From Pseudomonas sp. 6D_7.1_Bac1 (GTDB lineage Bacteria > Pseudomonadota > Gammaproteobacteria > Pseudomonadales > Pseudomonadaceae): a stretch of 64,000 bases of DNA. Made by a program: the position numbers and the translations under genes. Below are positions 16,793 through 26,800 of the stretch, in pieces (the stretch's first letter is position 1; each line of letters begins with the position of its first letter). Below the pieces are notes generated by a model. The model saw only the letters and a program-made list of their open reading frames with translations, was not told the DNA's origin and searched no databases. The stretch spans positions 186,001 through 250,000 of the forward strand of contig NZ_JANLNW010000074.1 in NCBI RefSeq assembly GCF_025465945.1. Reading direction: 5' to 3'.

Positions 16793-19700
16793 TCAATGAA
16801 AATCCCGGCTGTGCACGCTGATGCCGTTGAGCAACGAGCTCAGGTCGCTCAAGCGTCCGGCGATCAGGTGCCGGACGTCGCCGACCTTCTCCCAGCGCCC
16901 GTCGACCTTGAGCAGTTGCGAGCCAATCAATGCTTTGCGCTGGCGCTCGGCGAGGTCGCGCCAGACCACGACGTTAATGTTGCCGAACTCATCTTCAAGG
17001 GTCACGAACGTCACACCACTGGCCGTGCCCGGGCGTTGGCGGCCGGTGACCAAGCCGGCGACGCTGACGTTGCGCCCATGTTCGACCTCCAACAGCTCCC
17101 GTGAACTGCGACAACGTCGGGCACGCAACTCATCGCGCAACAAGGCCAATGGATGCGGGCCGAGGGTGGTGCCGACGCTGCTGTAGTCGGCTTGCAGGTC
17201 CTCGCTCACGGTCGGTTTGGGCAACACCACGCAAGGTTCTTCCTGGCTCGGCAACCCGGCGAACAGCCCCAACTGTTTCTGCACCCCCGCCACTTCCCAA
17301 CGGGCGCGATGACGATCACCTGCCAGCCTGTGCAACGCTCCCGCGTCGGCCAGTTGCTCCTGGGCACGGGCATCGAGTCGGGCGCGCTCGCCCAGGTCGG
17401 CGATGTCGATGAACTCGCCCCGCAAACGCGCCGCTTCGACACGACGGGCGTCGTCTTCGCGAAAACCCTTGATCATGCGCAACCCCAAGCGAATCGCCGG
17501 TTGTTCGCCGTCAGTCGGCTCCAGGCTGCAATCCCAATCGCTGGCGGCCACGTCCACCGGGCGGATCTGCAACTGATGTCGGCGCGCGTCCTGGAGAATC
17601 TGGTCCGGGCTGTAGAAACCCATCGGCCAGCTGTTGATCAGCGCACAGGCGAATGCCGCCGGCTCATGGCATTTCAGCCAGCAACTGGCGTAGGTCAGCA
17701 AGGCGAAACTGGCGGCATGGGACTCGGGAAAACCGTAGCTGCCAAAGCCCTTGATCTGCTCGAAAATCTGCGCGGCGAATTCTTCTGAGTAACCGTTTTT
17801 CAGCATGCCTTCACGAAGTCGTTTCTGGTGCGGTTCAAGACCACCGTGACGCTTCCAGGCCGCCATGGAACGGCGCAACTGATCGGCCTCGCCGGGGCTG
17901 TAGTCGGCCGCCACAATCGCAATCTGCATGACCTGTTCCTGAAACAACGGCACGCCGAGGGTGCGCTCCAGCACGGCCTCCAGCTCTGGGGAGGGATAAA
18001 CTGTTTTTTCCTCACCATTACGTCGCCGCAGGTACGGGTGCACCATGCCGCCCTGGATCGGGCCGGGACGGACGATGGCCACCTCGATCACCAAGTCATA
18101 GAAGTTTTGGGGCTTGAGTCGGGGCAGCATCGACATCTGCGCCCGGGACTCGATCTGGAACACCCCGATGGTGTCGGCGCGGCTGATCATTTCGTAGGTT
18201 TCCGGGTCCTCGGACGGTATGTTGGCCAGGCTCAGGTCCCGCCCGCGATGGTAGCGCAGCAAGTCGAAACAGCGACGAATGGCGCTGAGCATGCCGAGGG
18301 CGAGAATGTCGACCTTGAGCAGGCCGACCATGTCCAGATCGTCCTTGTCCCACTGGATGATCGTGCGTTCGGCCATGGCGGCGTTTTCCACCGGCACCAG
18401 GCTGTCCAGCGGCTGCTCGGAAATCACGAAACCGCCCGGATGCTGGGACAGGTGCCGGGGGAAGCCGATCAGTTGCCGGGTCAGGCTCAACACCTGGCGC
18501 AGCACCGGGCTGTCCGGGTCGAAGCCACCTTCGCGCAGGCGTTCCAGCGGCGGCACATCGTCGCTCCAATGGCCGCAACAATCGGCCAGCGCGTTGACCT
18601 GGTCCGGCGGTAAACCGAGGGCCTTGGCCACGTCGCGGATCGCGCCGGCGCCGTGGTAAGTGCTGACCACCGCCGTCAGCGCTGCCCGGGTCCGGCCATA
18701 GCGCTGGAACACGTACTGCAAGACTTCTTCGCGGCGTTCGTGTTCAAAGTCGACGTCGATGTCGGGCGGCTCGTTACGCTCTTTGGAGAGGAAGCGCTCG
18801 AACAGCATGCTCGTGCGGCTCGGGTCGATTTCGGTGATACCCAAGGCATAACACACTGCCGAGTTGGCGGCCGAACCGCGCCCCTGACACAGAATGCGCT
18901 GGCTGCGGGCGAAGCTGACGATGTCTTCGACGGTGAGAAAGTAGCTCTCGTAACCGAGCTCGGCGATCAGCTTCAGTTCCTTTTCGATCAGCGCCATGAC
19001 CGTGCTGTCCGGCCCCTCAGGCCAACGTCTGCTCAAGCCTTGTTCGGTCAACCGGCGTAACCAGGAGGTCGGCGTCTGCCCTTGCGGCACCAGTTCACGG
19101 GGGTATTGGTAACGCAGCTGACCGAGATCAAAGGTGCAGCGTCGGGTAATGATCAGCGTCTCTTCGAGCAACGACGGTGGATACAGCTCGCACAACGCCT
19201 CAAGGCTGCGCAAATGCCGCTCGCCATTGGGATGCAAGCGCTGCCCAGCTTCGGCGACCCGCACATGCAGACGAATCGCCGTCATGGTGTCCTGCAAGGC
19301 GCGGCGGCCACGGGTATGCATGTGCACGTCGCCGCAGGCCACCGCCGGAATCTGCAACCGGGCAGCCAAGGCCTGCCAATCGGCCAGACGGCGGGCGTCG
19401 TTCTGCCCGCAGTGCAACTCGACCGCCAGCCACAACCGCTCGCCGAAAATACCTTTTAGCCAGGCGCCGTGCTCCTGCGCGTCGAGTGCATCCGGCACCC
19501 ACAACGCCAGCAGCCCGGGTAACGGCTCGCTGAAATCTTCGCGCAGCACCCGGTACTGGCCCTTTTCCGTGCGGCGTCGGGCGTGGGTGATCAGCCGACA
19601 CAGGGCCTGGTAACCCTCAAGGCTTTCCACCAGCAGCACCAGTTTCGGGCCATTCTCGATGCGCATTTCACTGCCGATGATCAGCGGCAATTCCAGCGCC

Positions 19701-19870
19701 TTGGCCGCTTGCCAGGCGCGGACGATGCCGGCCAGGGTGCACTCGTCGGTGATCGCCAGGGCCTGGTAGCCCTGGCGTTTGGCCCGTTCGAACAGCTCGC
19801 GGGCACTCGATGCCCCCCGCTGGAAACTGAAGTTCGACAGGCAGTGCAGTTCGGCGTAGCCGGCGCTCAT
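16793..19870 (-). CDS. dnaE2: error-prone DNA polymerase DnaE2 (ImuC)
   Basis: The 1025-residue product starts at 19870 ([16 protein letters not shown]), where ATGA overlaps the imuB stop. It has an N-terminal PHP domain ([14 protein letters not shown]), the polymerase palm with [16 protein letters not shown] (catalytic Asp residues), the fingers, a helix-hairpin-helix and a C-terminal OB domain ([14 protein letters not shown]). DnaE2 is the catalytic subunit of the ImuA-ImuB-DnaE2 mutasome, which copies across DNA damage and causes SOS mutagenesis. It is co-transcribed with imuB, imuA and lexA2, and thus under LexA2 control. Confidence 0.95.
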   Translation of the reverse strand: MSAGYAELHCLSNFSFQRGASSARELFERAKRQGYQALAITDECTLAGIVRAWQAAKALELPLIIGSEMRIENGPKLVLLVESLEGYQALCRLITHARRRTEKGQYRVLREDFSEPLPGLLALWVPDALDAQEHGAWLKGIFGERLWLAVELHCGQNDARRLADWQALAARLQIPAVACGDVHMHTRGRRALQDTMTAIRLHVRVAEAGQRLHPNGERHLRSLEALCELYPPSLLEETLIITRRCTFDLGQLRYQYPRELVPQGQTPTSWLRRLTEQGLSRRWPEGPDSTVMALIEKELKLIAELGYESYFLTVEDIVSFARSQRILCQGRGSAANSAVCYALGITEIDPSRTSMLFERFLSKERNEPPDIDVDFEHERREEVLQYVFQRYGRTRAALTAVVSTYHGAGAIRDVAKALGLPPDQVNALADCCGHWSDDVPPLERLREGGFDPDSPVLRQVLSLTRQLIGFPRHLSQHPGGFVISEQPLDSLVPVENAAMAERTIIQWDKDDLDMVGLLKVDILALGMLSAIRRCFDLLRYHRGRDLSLANIPSEDPETYEMISRADTIGVFQIESRAQMSMLPRLKPQNFYDLVIEVAIVRPGPIQGGMVHPYLRRRNGEEKTVYPSPELEAVLERTLGVPLFQEQVMQIAIVAADYSPGEADQLRRSMAAWKRHGGLEPHQKRLREGMLKNGYSEEFAAQIFEQIKGFGSYGFPESHAASFALLTYASCWLKCHEPAAFACALINSWPMGFYSPDQILQDARRHQLQIRPVDVAASDWDCSLEPTDGEQPAIRLGLRMIKGFREDDARRVEAARLRGEFIDIADLGERARLDARAQEQLADAGALHRLAGDRHRARWEVAGVQKQLGLFAGLPSQEEPCVVLPKPTVSEDLQADYSSVGTTLGPHPLALLRDELRARRCRSSRELLEVEHGRNVSVAGLVTGRQRPGTASGVTFVTLEDEFGNINVVVWRDLAERQRKALIGSQLLKVDGRWEKVGDVRHLIAGRLSDLSSLLNGISVHSRDFH

Positions 19871-21282
19871 GCGAACCAGCCTTGCAGCCACAACGGCCCG
19901 GCCTCGCCCACCGCACGATAGGCCCAGGCCTTCGAGCCGGCGCGGGTTTCGATCAGGTAGTAATCGCGGCGTACGTCGGCGCCATCCCACCAGCCGGACT
20001 CGATGCGCTCCGGGCCCATAAGGATGCGCGCCGAGCCTTCATGCACAGGTAACGGCTCGCTCAGCAACCAACCGGGACGTTGCACATCAGGCCGCACCGG
20101 ACAGACCTGACTCTGCGCCCTCGGCTGCCATGCACACTCTGGTCGATGATCGGCCTGAAAACCCAGGCCCTGCACTGCTTCGTCCCCGAGCCGCGCCCGC
20201 AAGCGTTCGCGCAGTTGCTCCCAGGGCAAGGACTGTTGCGGGCGCTCGTCGAACAGCTCCCGGCGCTGCGGGACGAAACTCGGCAAGTCCTGCGCCGACA
20301 GTCGAAAACCGCGCACCGGAGCCTCGACCTGCACCTGTTCCAGCCGACCGCGCGCCAGTTCGAAGAGCATCGCCGGATCACGCTCGGCACTCAACAAACC
20401 GACCTTGATCAGCGTGTCCGGCAACCCGGCGTGCTCCAGATGCAGGTCGAAACGCTGCACGCCGCTGTCCCGGCCACACAGAAACGCCGAAAGATCACCG
20501 GTCAGCCGGCGCAACGGGAACAGCAATGCCTGATGAGATTGCACATCGAAATTCAGCTCGATCCGCACATCAAAACGGTCCGGCGGCAGATAAAACCCCA
20601 AGGCCAGCGGCCGTTCACCCAACAGGGTATCGAGGTGCTTGAGCACCTGCGCCTCGAAGCGTCGGGCCAGGGTTTGACGCGGCAGCGCCTGAACCTGACT
20701 CAAGGTGCGCAAGCCCATGCGCGACAGTGCGGTGGCGACCGGTTGCTCAAGCCCGATGCGGTCGATGGGCATCTGCCCGAGCAATGGCCGCAACGTTGCA
20801 TTGTCTGGCACCGCCAGACCGTCGTAGGCATTGGCCAGGATCCGTGCGGCCAGCGGATTGGGCGCCGCGACCAGGCGATGGCGAAAACCCAGCGCCGTAA
20901 GCTCTGCACGCAACCGCGCCTCGAACTGCGGCCAGGGCCCGAACAATCCCAGACTCGACTCGATTTCAAACAGCACGGCACGCGGGTAATGCACGCTGAC
21001 CTGGGAGCTGAAGCGGTAGGCCCAGGCGGCGAGAAACTGCTGCCAATGCTCGATTTCGGCCACGTCATAGTCGGCGCAGGCAAAAGCCTTGCTCAAGGCC
21101 TGGGCGGCGGTCATCGACTGGCCGGGGCGCAACCCCAGTGCCCGCGCCGACTCATTGACCGCCTGCAACACCCGGCGCTGCGCCGGGCCGCTCAGCAGTG
21201 CCAGCGGCTCGCCAGGATCGCTGCGCTGACGCAACACCGCGTCCAGCGCCAACTGCGGGAAAAGGATACAGACCCAGCGCAT
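19867..21282 (-). CDS. imuB: ImuB, inactive Y-family polymerase adaptor
   Basis: The start at 21282 ([16 protein letters not shown]) is chosen by family alignment; a frame extending to 21339 has no conserved residues. The 471-residue protein has the Y-family fold, but the expected DxDxF catalytic motif at the N-terminus is replaced by CILFPQL, as is known for ImuB. Later, [13 protein letters not shown] marks the little-finger approach. ImuB links DnaE2 to the sliding clamp through a clamp-binding motif and to ImuA. It lies between imuA (7-base gap) and dnaE2 (4-base overlap). Confidence 0.93.
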   Translation of the reverse strand: MRWVCILFPQLALDAVLRQRSDPGEPLALLSGPAQRRVLQAVNESARALGLRPGQSMTAAQALSKAFACADYDVAEIEHWQQFLAAWAYRFSSQVSVHYPRAVLFEIESSLGLFGPWPQFEARLRAELTALGFRHRLVAAPNPLAARILANAYDGLAVPDNATLRPLLGQMPIDRIGLEQPVATALSRMGLRTLSQVQALPRQTLARRFEAQVLKHLDTLLGERPLALGFYLPPDRFDVRIELNFDVQSHQALLFPLRRLTGDLSAFLCGRDSGVQRFDLHLEHAGLPDTLIKVGLLSAERDPAMLFELARGRLEQVQVEAPVRGFRLSAQDLPSFVPQRRELFDERPQQSLPWEQLRERLRARLGDEAVQGLGFQADHRPECAWQPRAQSQVCPVRPDVQRPGWLLSEPLPVHEGSARILMGPERIESGWWDGADVRRDYYLIETRAGSKAWAYRAVGEAGPLWLQGWFA

Positions 21283-21289
21283 GCCAACC

Positions 21290-21907
21290 TCACTGCCCCG
21301 TGGCGAAGGCAATTGGCGCCGAACGGGCCAGCCCGCCACGGCACTTGAGCACCCTTAACTGCGCAGGCCTCGAATCGATGGCGATGCGCAGGGCCGCCGG
21401 CGAAGGGTTGATGGCGTCCTTGAGCGAGCGATAGGCAAACGCCAGGGTCTGCCCGGTTTCCGCCGCCACCTGCAAGCGACGCAAGGCGCGATCATCGGCC
21501 TGTTGCGGCCAGCACAACACCGCCCCGCAACTGCCCGAGCGCAGGCATTGTTCCGCCGCCCACAGCGCCTCGCGGTCACTGGCCTGGATGATCGACAACT
21601 GCCGCAGATCCACCCCGGCGTTCTGCCAGGCCTGGGGATACGGCACATACGGCGGCGCCACCAGCACCACTCGCTCACCGGCGGCTGTCAGCCGGGCCAG
21701 GACCGGCCAGACCAGTTGCAACTCGCCCACGCCCTGCCCGGCGATAAGGATTTCCGTCAGCGCCGCTTCCGGCCAGCCGCCCGTAGGTAAAACGGCGTCC
21801 AGCAACCCATGCCCGGTCGGCTGCGGGCTGACGCTGGGTGGCGCAGGCCGGCCCTTCCAGACCTGGCCGCCATTGAACAGCGTATCCAGCGCAACGACGG
21901 CGCCCAT
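21290..21907 (-). CDS. imuA: ImuA, RecA-like translesion synthesis protein
   Basis: The ATG at 21907 overlaps the lexA2 stop (TGATG), so the two are coupled. The 205-residue protein begins GAVVALDTLFNGGQVWKG and has the GWPEAALTEIL core common to ImuA/SulA-like RecA relatives, but no complete Walker A. ImuA has been shown in Myxococcus/Pseudomonas systems to modulate RecA and bind ImuB. Its place as second gene of the lexA2 operon supports the call. Confidence 0.93.
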   Translation of the reverse strand: MGAVVALDTLFNGGQVWKGRPAPPSVSPQPTGHGLLDAVLPTGGWPEAALTEILIAGQGVGELQLVWPVLARLTAAGERVVLVAPPYVPYPQAWQNAGVDLRQLSIIQASDREALWAAEQCLRSGSCGAVLCWPQQADDRALRRLQVAAETGQTLAFAYRSLKDAINPSPAALRIAIDSRPAQLRVLKCRGGLARSAPIAFATGQ

Positions 21908-22515
21908 CACCCTTGCCTCACCAGACCACAGAACACCCCTTCAATCGCCAGGTCCTGATCGGCGTTGACCACAATGGGGCTGTAAGCCGGGTTGCGCGGC
22001 AATAACCGCACGCTGTCCCCTGCCCGTTCAAAGCGTTTGATGGTGACTTCACCCTCAAGCCGCGCAACGACGATCTGGCCGTTCTGCACCTCGGCACTGC
22101 GGCGTACGCCCACCAGATCACCGTCGAGGATGCCGTCGCCGATCATCGAATCGCCCTGAACCCGCAGCAGGTAGTCCGGCGTGCGCGAGAACATCGACGG
22201 ATCCAGCCACAAGCGGCTGTGAACCTCGGCATCGACGCCCATCGGCGCACCGGCGGCCACCCGCCCGAGTACCGGGATGTCCAGCAGCTCGGGGCGGGGC
22301 GGTTGATTGACCAAGCGAATACCGCGGGCCTGATGCGCATTGACCTCGATAAAACCGGCCTCGGTCAGCGCCACCACATGCTTGCGCGCCACGCTGCGCG
22401 AGGCAAAGCCAAACGCCTCGCTGATTTCAGCGAGGCTCGGTGGCTGGCCTTGCTGCGCGATGCGGTCGCGGATGAAGGTCAGGATGGCGGTACGGCGGGG
22501 AGTCAAAGTCGTCAT
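21907..22515 (-). CDS. lexA2: LexA2 SOS repressor
   Basis: The protein (about 202 residues from the ATG at 22515) has a winged HTH (SLAEISEAFGFASRSVARKHV) and a self-cleaving S24 domain: the scissile Ala88-Gly89 in RVAAGAP, catalytic Ser123 in QGDSM and Lys160 in EVTIKRF. LexA2 of Pseudomonas binds GTAC-N4-GTAC rather than the common SOS box, and that site overlaps this gene's start. Another in-frame ATG at 22524 has a better placed GAGAAGAG and is an alternative start. The gene heads the mutasome operon and represses it until damage activates RecA. Confidence 0.92.
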   Translation of the reverse strand: MTTLTPRRTAILTFIRDRIAQQGQPPSLAEISEAFGFASRSVARKHVVALTEAGFIEVNAHQARGIRLVNQPPRPELLDIPVLGRVAAGAPMGVDAEVHSRLWLDPSMFSRTPDYLLRVQGDSMIGDGILDGDLVGVRRSAEVQNGQIVVARLEGEVTIKRFERAGDSVRLLPRNPAYSPIVVNADQDLAIEGVFCGLVRQG

Positions 22516-22516
22516 G

Positions 22517-22552
22517 GAGTACATTTGTACTCTTCTCGGATTTCCCTGACAA
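22517..22552 (-). promoter_or_regulatory. lexA2 promoter overlapped by LexA2 operator
   Basis: On the - strand, TTGTCA (22552-22547), a 17-base spacer and TACAAA (22529-22524) form a sigma-70-like promoter. The perfect palindrome GAGTACATTTGTACTC (22517-22532) contains GTAC-ATTT-GTAC, the LexA2 recognition pattern described for P. putida, and covers the -10. The predicted transcription start is 0-3 bases from the ATG at 22515. Confidence 0.75.
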
Positions 22553-22599
22553 GAACCGCCAGTCGTGAGACTCAGCCTAGGCCGCGTCTATATCCGTCT

Positions 22600-23487
22600 T
22601 CAGCCGATGTTCAGCGCACGCAAATCCAGCTGACCCTTGTTGAGTGGCGGGCACCAGTAGTAGCCGCCGGTGATCGGTCGGCTCATGCGGTACAGACCGT
22701 CAACGATGCCATCTTCCAGACCGCTCATGCGACGCAGTTGGGCCTCGAACGCGTTGAAGGAATGACCGAAGGCCAGGAACATCAGACCGGCACGATCGCC
22801 TTCGATCCACGGCATCGAACGGCGCACGATGAACGCTTCGGGCGTGAAGCTTTCCTGGGCGGTGCGTTTGACGTGAGCGGAAACCGGCGCGTCGTCGAGT
22901 TCTTCGTTGTCGCTCTTGCGACGGCCGATGATGTTGTCCTGCTCATGGGACGGCATCGCATTAAAACCGTTCAGGTCATGCTGCCACTGCTGGATCGCGG
23001 CGAAACTGCCACCCACCGGACTGTCCTCGCCCTCGGCCACCAGCGCTGCGGCAACGGCGGCTTCGTCGTGGGGGTTTTCGGTGCCGTCTTCGTAACCCGT
23101 CAGGTCGTAGCCGCTCATGTGACGGAAGGCTTCGTTCATCTGCATCAGGCGCAACGCAGGTGCCAGCGCGACTTCAAGAGCGCGGCTACGGTTGAGCAGC
23201 TCGCCGCGGTCCTCACCGTGCAGCCAGCACCACAGTGCGTGCTGGGTCGAAGGGTTATCGACGCCAACACCGATCATTGCCGGGAACGGTCGCAACCCTG
23301 CCACTTTCGCGCCCAGGGCATTCACCAGCGACTTGCCAAAACCGACCACCGCCGACTTGCCGTCCACCAGCTTCATCAGGTTCTCGAGCGCAGCCGGCAG
23401 AGCATCGGCGGATTCGAGGGCGAAAAACAGATGACGCGCCTGAGGCGGAACGGGGGTGGCGAGGATGCCCGGCTGGTAGTAACTCAT
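22600..23487 (-). CDS. DyP-type haem peroxidase
   Basis: The start at 23487 follows AAGGAG at 6 bases; the upstream frame extension to 23556 is unsupported. The 295-residue protein has the family's GxxDG signature (GYEDGTENP, with Asp near residue 134) and a later haem-ligand region (SAHVKRTA). DyP peroxidases oxidise dyes and lignin-like phenolics with H2O2. There is no Tat signal, so it is cytosolic unless packaged; no encapsulin gene is adjacent. It has its own promoter and faces away from the REPIN. Confidence 0.9.
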   Translation of the reverse strand: MSYYQPGILATPVPPQARHLFFALESADALPAALENLMKLVDGKSAVVGFGKSLVNALGAKVAGLRPFPAMIGVGVDNPSTQHALWCWLHGEDRGELLNRSRALEVALAPALRLMQMNEAFRHMSGYDLTGYEDGTENPHDEAAVAAALVAEGEDSPVGGSFAAIQQWQHDLNGFNAMPSHEQDNIIGRRKSDNEELDDAPVSAHVKRTAQESFTPEAFIVRRSMPWIEGDRAGLMFLAFGHSFNAFEAQLRRMSGLEDGIVDGLYRMSRPITGGYYWCPPLNKGQLDLRALNIG

Positions 23488-23600
23488 GAGAACTCCTTCT
23501 AGAAAGGCACGAAGTTTACCCGGCACATGGCGGTTTGTGTGCGTTGGAAGGTACAAGACCGGAGCAGACAGGAAACTGTGCTGATGCCGTTCAAATCCTC

Positions 23601-23745
23601 GTAGCAGCTGCCGCAGGCTGCGTTCGGCTTGGTCCCCGCTCGGGCGTAGCAGTCGTAAACCCGGTATGCACGGCCATCCTGACGCACCGCAGCGTCTGAT
23701 TTCACGACTGCTACGCAGCCGAACGCCACCTGCGGCAGCTGCTAC
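23601..23745. repeat. REPIN with nested inner inverted repeat
   Basis: GTAGCAGCTGCCGCAGGCTG at 23601 is mirrored by GCAGCTGCTAC ending at 23745. A second, inner pair (GTAGCAGTCGT near 23646 and ACGACTGCTAC near 23703-23713) lies inside. The outer arms share GTAGCAGCTG with the element at 2960-3104 but differ in the core, so the two belong to related, not identical, REP groups. Confidence 0.75.
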
Positions 23746-23796
23746 AGGGACGGGTGATGTCTGGGATTATGACCAGTCTCGAACGAGACGGTCGAA

Positions 23797-23820
23797 GGCC
23801 CGCGATGAGTATCGCGGGCC
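23797..23820. terminator. perfect 10-bp hairpin after the RTX gene
   Basis: GGCCCGCGAT, loop GAGT, ATCGCGGGCC. It starts 22 bases beyond the RTX stop on the - strand and is followed there by a short T run (TTCG). Confidence 0.75.
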
Positions 23821-23842
23821 GTGTTACCGGGTTAACGCGTGA

Positions 23843-26800
23843 TTACATCCAGTTGGCCGCCAGCACAGGCTGCAACACCTGCTGCTCGGCAGCACCGAAG
23901 GTCATGGTCGCCGGTGCCGCCGGCGCGAACGCCGCCATGGCCTGGACCAGGTGCTCGACATCATTGCTCATCAACCGATGGTGGTCCCCGGCCATGATGT
24001 CCCGTGGACGTTCAGGGGTACTGGCATACCAGTTATGCAGCGTGACTTCCTGCTTGCTGCCAATGACAGAGATCTGCAGGTCCTGGCCTTTGTGCTGGAA
24101 CCACAGATGATCGGGGTTGATGTCCTTACCGAACACCAGATCGCCACTCGCGCTGCTGAACTCGATGTCATTGACCCCGTGCCCGACTTCAACCGTCGGC
24201 ATGTTGCCGCTGACCACCACCTTATTATTGCCATCCCCCAGTTTTACCGCGGAGAAACGCCCGGAGTCGGTAATGATGTTGTTGCCATGGCCAACCGTGA
24301 GTTTGTCGACTTCACCCGTCACGACGTTATTGCCATTACCCAAGGTGATATCGCCCCATTTGCCTGTCACATTCACCTTGTTGTCACCATTGCCGGCAAC
24401 CACTTTGGCACTCGACGCCTCCACGTTGATGGTCTTGCTCTCATCCCCCAGGGTGACATTGGCAAAGAACCCCTTGACCGTCATGGTGTTGGGGTCAGTG
24501 ACCACAGGTGCGGGGTCCACTGCCGGAGTTTTGGTTCTGTCACGGATCGAAGCATACGAGAAGTCCCAAGTGTCAGCCGGCACCGAGATCGCAATATCAG
24601 GAACGGTGATCCGTGGGAGGGTCGGGATATCAAGGTCTCGGTGAGCGATATCGACGACAGGTATATCCGGAATGACAATCGGCCTTGGGCTCGGAATATC
24701 AATCGGTGTGCGCCACGTCGTATCGCGTCCGACGGACCCGATATCGGGTACCCGAATATCGGGCACGCGGATATCCGGCACCGTCACCGTCACTGGAACC
24801 GTCACTGGCCCCACTGGCGTGGGCGTTGGACGCCCCCAGGTTCTGCCACGGGCCGAAACATACGAGAAGTCCGAATCGTCAACCGGCACCGGGATCGCAT
24901 CATCGAACTTGAGCCGAGGGTCTGGCGAAACCGCAATGTCAGGAACGGTGACCCGTGGGCGGGTCGGGATAACAAGGTCTCGGTGAGTGCTTTCGATGAC
25001 AGGACTATCCGGAATGACAATCTGCCTTGGGCTCGGAGTATCAATCGGCGTGCGCACGACCGGTGCGATATCCGGCCCTTTCGAAGGTTCCAAAGAACCG
25101 ACACCGCGCTCGGCGAGAATCTGCTCAATGGTTTTGCGTTCAGGGACCGTCGTCGCACCGCGATTCGCATCACGCTCGGCAAGGATCTGCTCAACGGTTT
25201 TGTGTTCTGGCATCTTCGGGTTCAGATCAACACCGCGCTCTGCCAGGATCTGATCAATTGTCTTGGTGTCCGGCAGTTTGATGTCCGGGATCGTGACGGA
25301 TGGCCGCAATACCGGGTCAATCGTCGGAACGCTCGTGGTCGGATGCAGATCTACGGGAGGAAGTGGCCCGACCGTCGGCACCACGTCAGGCCCGTGCTCG
25401 GCGAAGAGAAAGTCCGACGCACTGACCTGTGCAACGTCCAGCGCATCCAGATACACCAGACTGGTATTCGAACCCGGGCCATTGGCGCCGGCAAGTGCCA
25501 CATTCACCCCATGGATCTGCGACAGGCCATTGATGGTGCCACGGTTCTGCTGGGCGATGATCAATTGGCTGAAATCGGTAATCCCGGTCTGGCGCAGATC
25601 GATTTTATCGATGCCGTGACGGAACCCGCGCAACGCGTTGTTATAGTCCTTCGCGCCAGGCTGGGCAGCCACCACGAACACATCCGAGGTCGCGCTGTCA
25701 TGGCTGTAGACCGTGCCGCTCAGAGAGAACACCGAGCCGCTGAGCTGGACGCCATTGCTGCCGCCCTTAAGCACCACAGTGCCCAGGCCTTCTTGCGGTT
25801 GAACCGCGTGAGCATCGCTGTTGACGTAAGCCGTCGGCGCCACAAAGCTGTCCTGGAACTTGAAGTTCGCGGCGGTGATGCCAGCGAGTGCCTGATTTTT
25901 CAGGACAATGCTCTGGCCCTTGCCCAGGTCAACCTTGACGTCCGCCCCCTGCTGCGTCAGCTGCAGATCGGCGAATTTCTTCCCGGCAAACCCCACCAGA
26001 TCGACGATTTCGCCACGGGCAGCTTCGAAGTTGCTGATGGTATCGCTGCCCGCATCGCGTCGATGGACCACAAAGAAGTCCTTGCCGGTACCACCCACCA
26101 GGCTGTTATTGCCTCGCCCGCCGTCCAGCAATGCATCGGCCGCACCGGCGATCAGCGTGTCGTTGCCATCGCCCGTGACGATGTTCTGAATGGTCGACGG
26201 GTTGTTCACCTTCAACGCGGTACCGCCGATGCTGGCAACACCGGTCAGCAGGTTGACCGAGGTATCCCCCGAGACCGCTGCCGCATTGAGGGTATTGCGC
26301 CCGCCCGCCACACCATTGACGGCATCATCGAGCACCGCACGGTTGGCTTGCACGAGCACCGACTTGACGTATTCATCGGTATAGAAATAGGTGTCGTCCG
26401 GGCTGGCCTTGCTGCCATACAAACGCAGCGACCAGCTGTTGAGCGTGACCGGCAGACCGGAGGCCGAATCAGTCACCTGCAACGTCCAGTTGCCAGCCGA
26501 CCGTTCACCAAAGTCATGAGTCGTCATAAAGGTGTACTTGAACGCACCGGACTGCGTGCTGCCGACATCGCTCGCACTCGCACCCGGCATGCCGTCCGGG
26601 ACCTTGCCCTGACGGTTGAGCAGCACGCTCTGGGTGCCGTCCGGGGAAATCAGTTTGAGCGTCAGATCGCCAAGACGGCCGACCTGGGCATCGAAATCGA
26701 TCTCGACATGCTCGACGCTCAGACCAGCATTCATGGCAATGGACGACGTCAGCGTCGCCCCCGCCGCCAACGGTTTTCCAAGCGCACCGCTCGATGCGCT

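Noticed and set aside
22219-23502. + strand frame of 427 codons across lexA2 and DyP
   Set aside because: Runs antisense through two well-supported genes and the intergenic gap.
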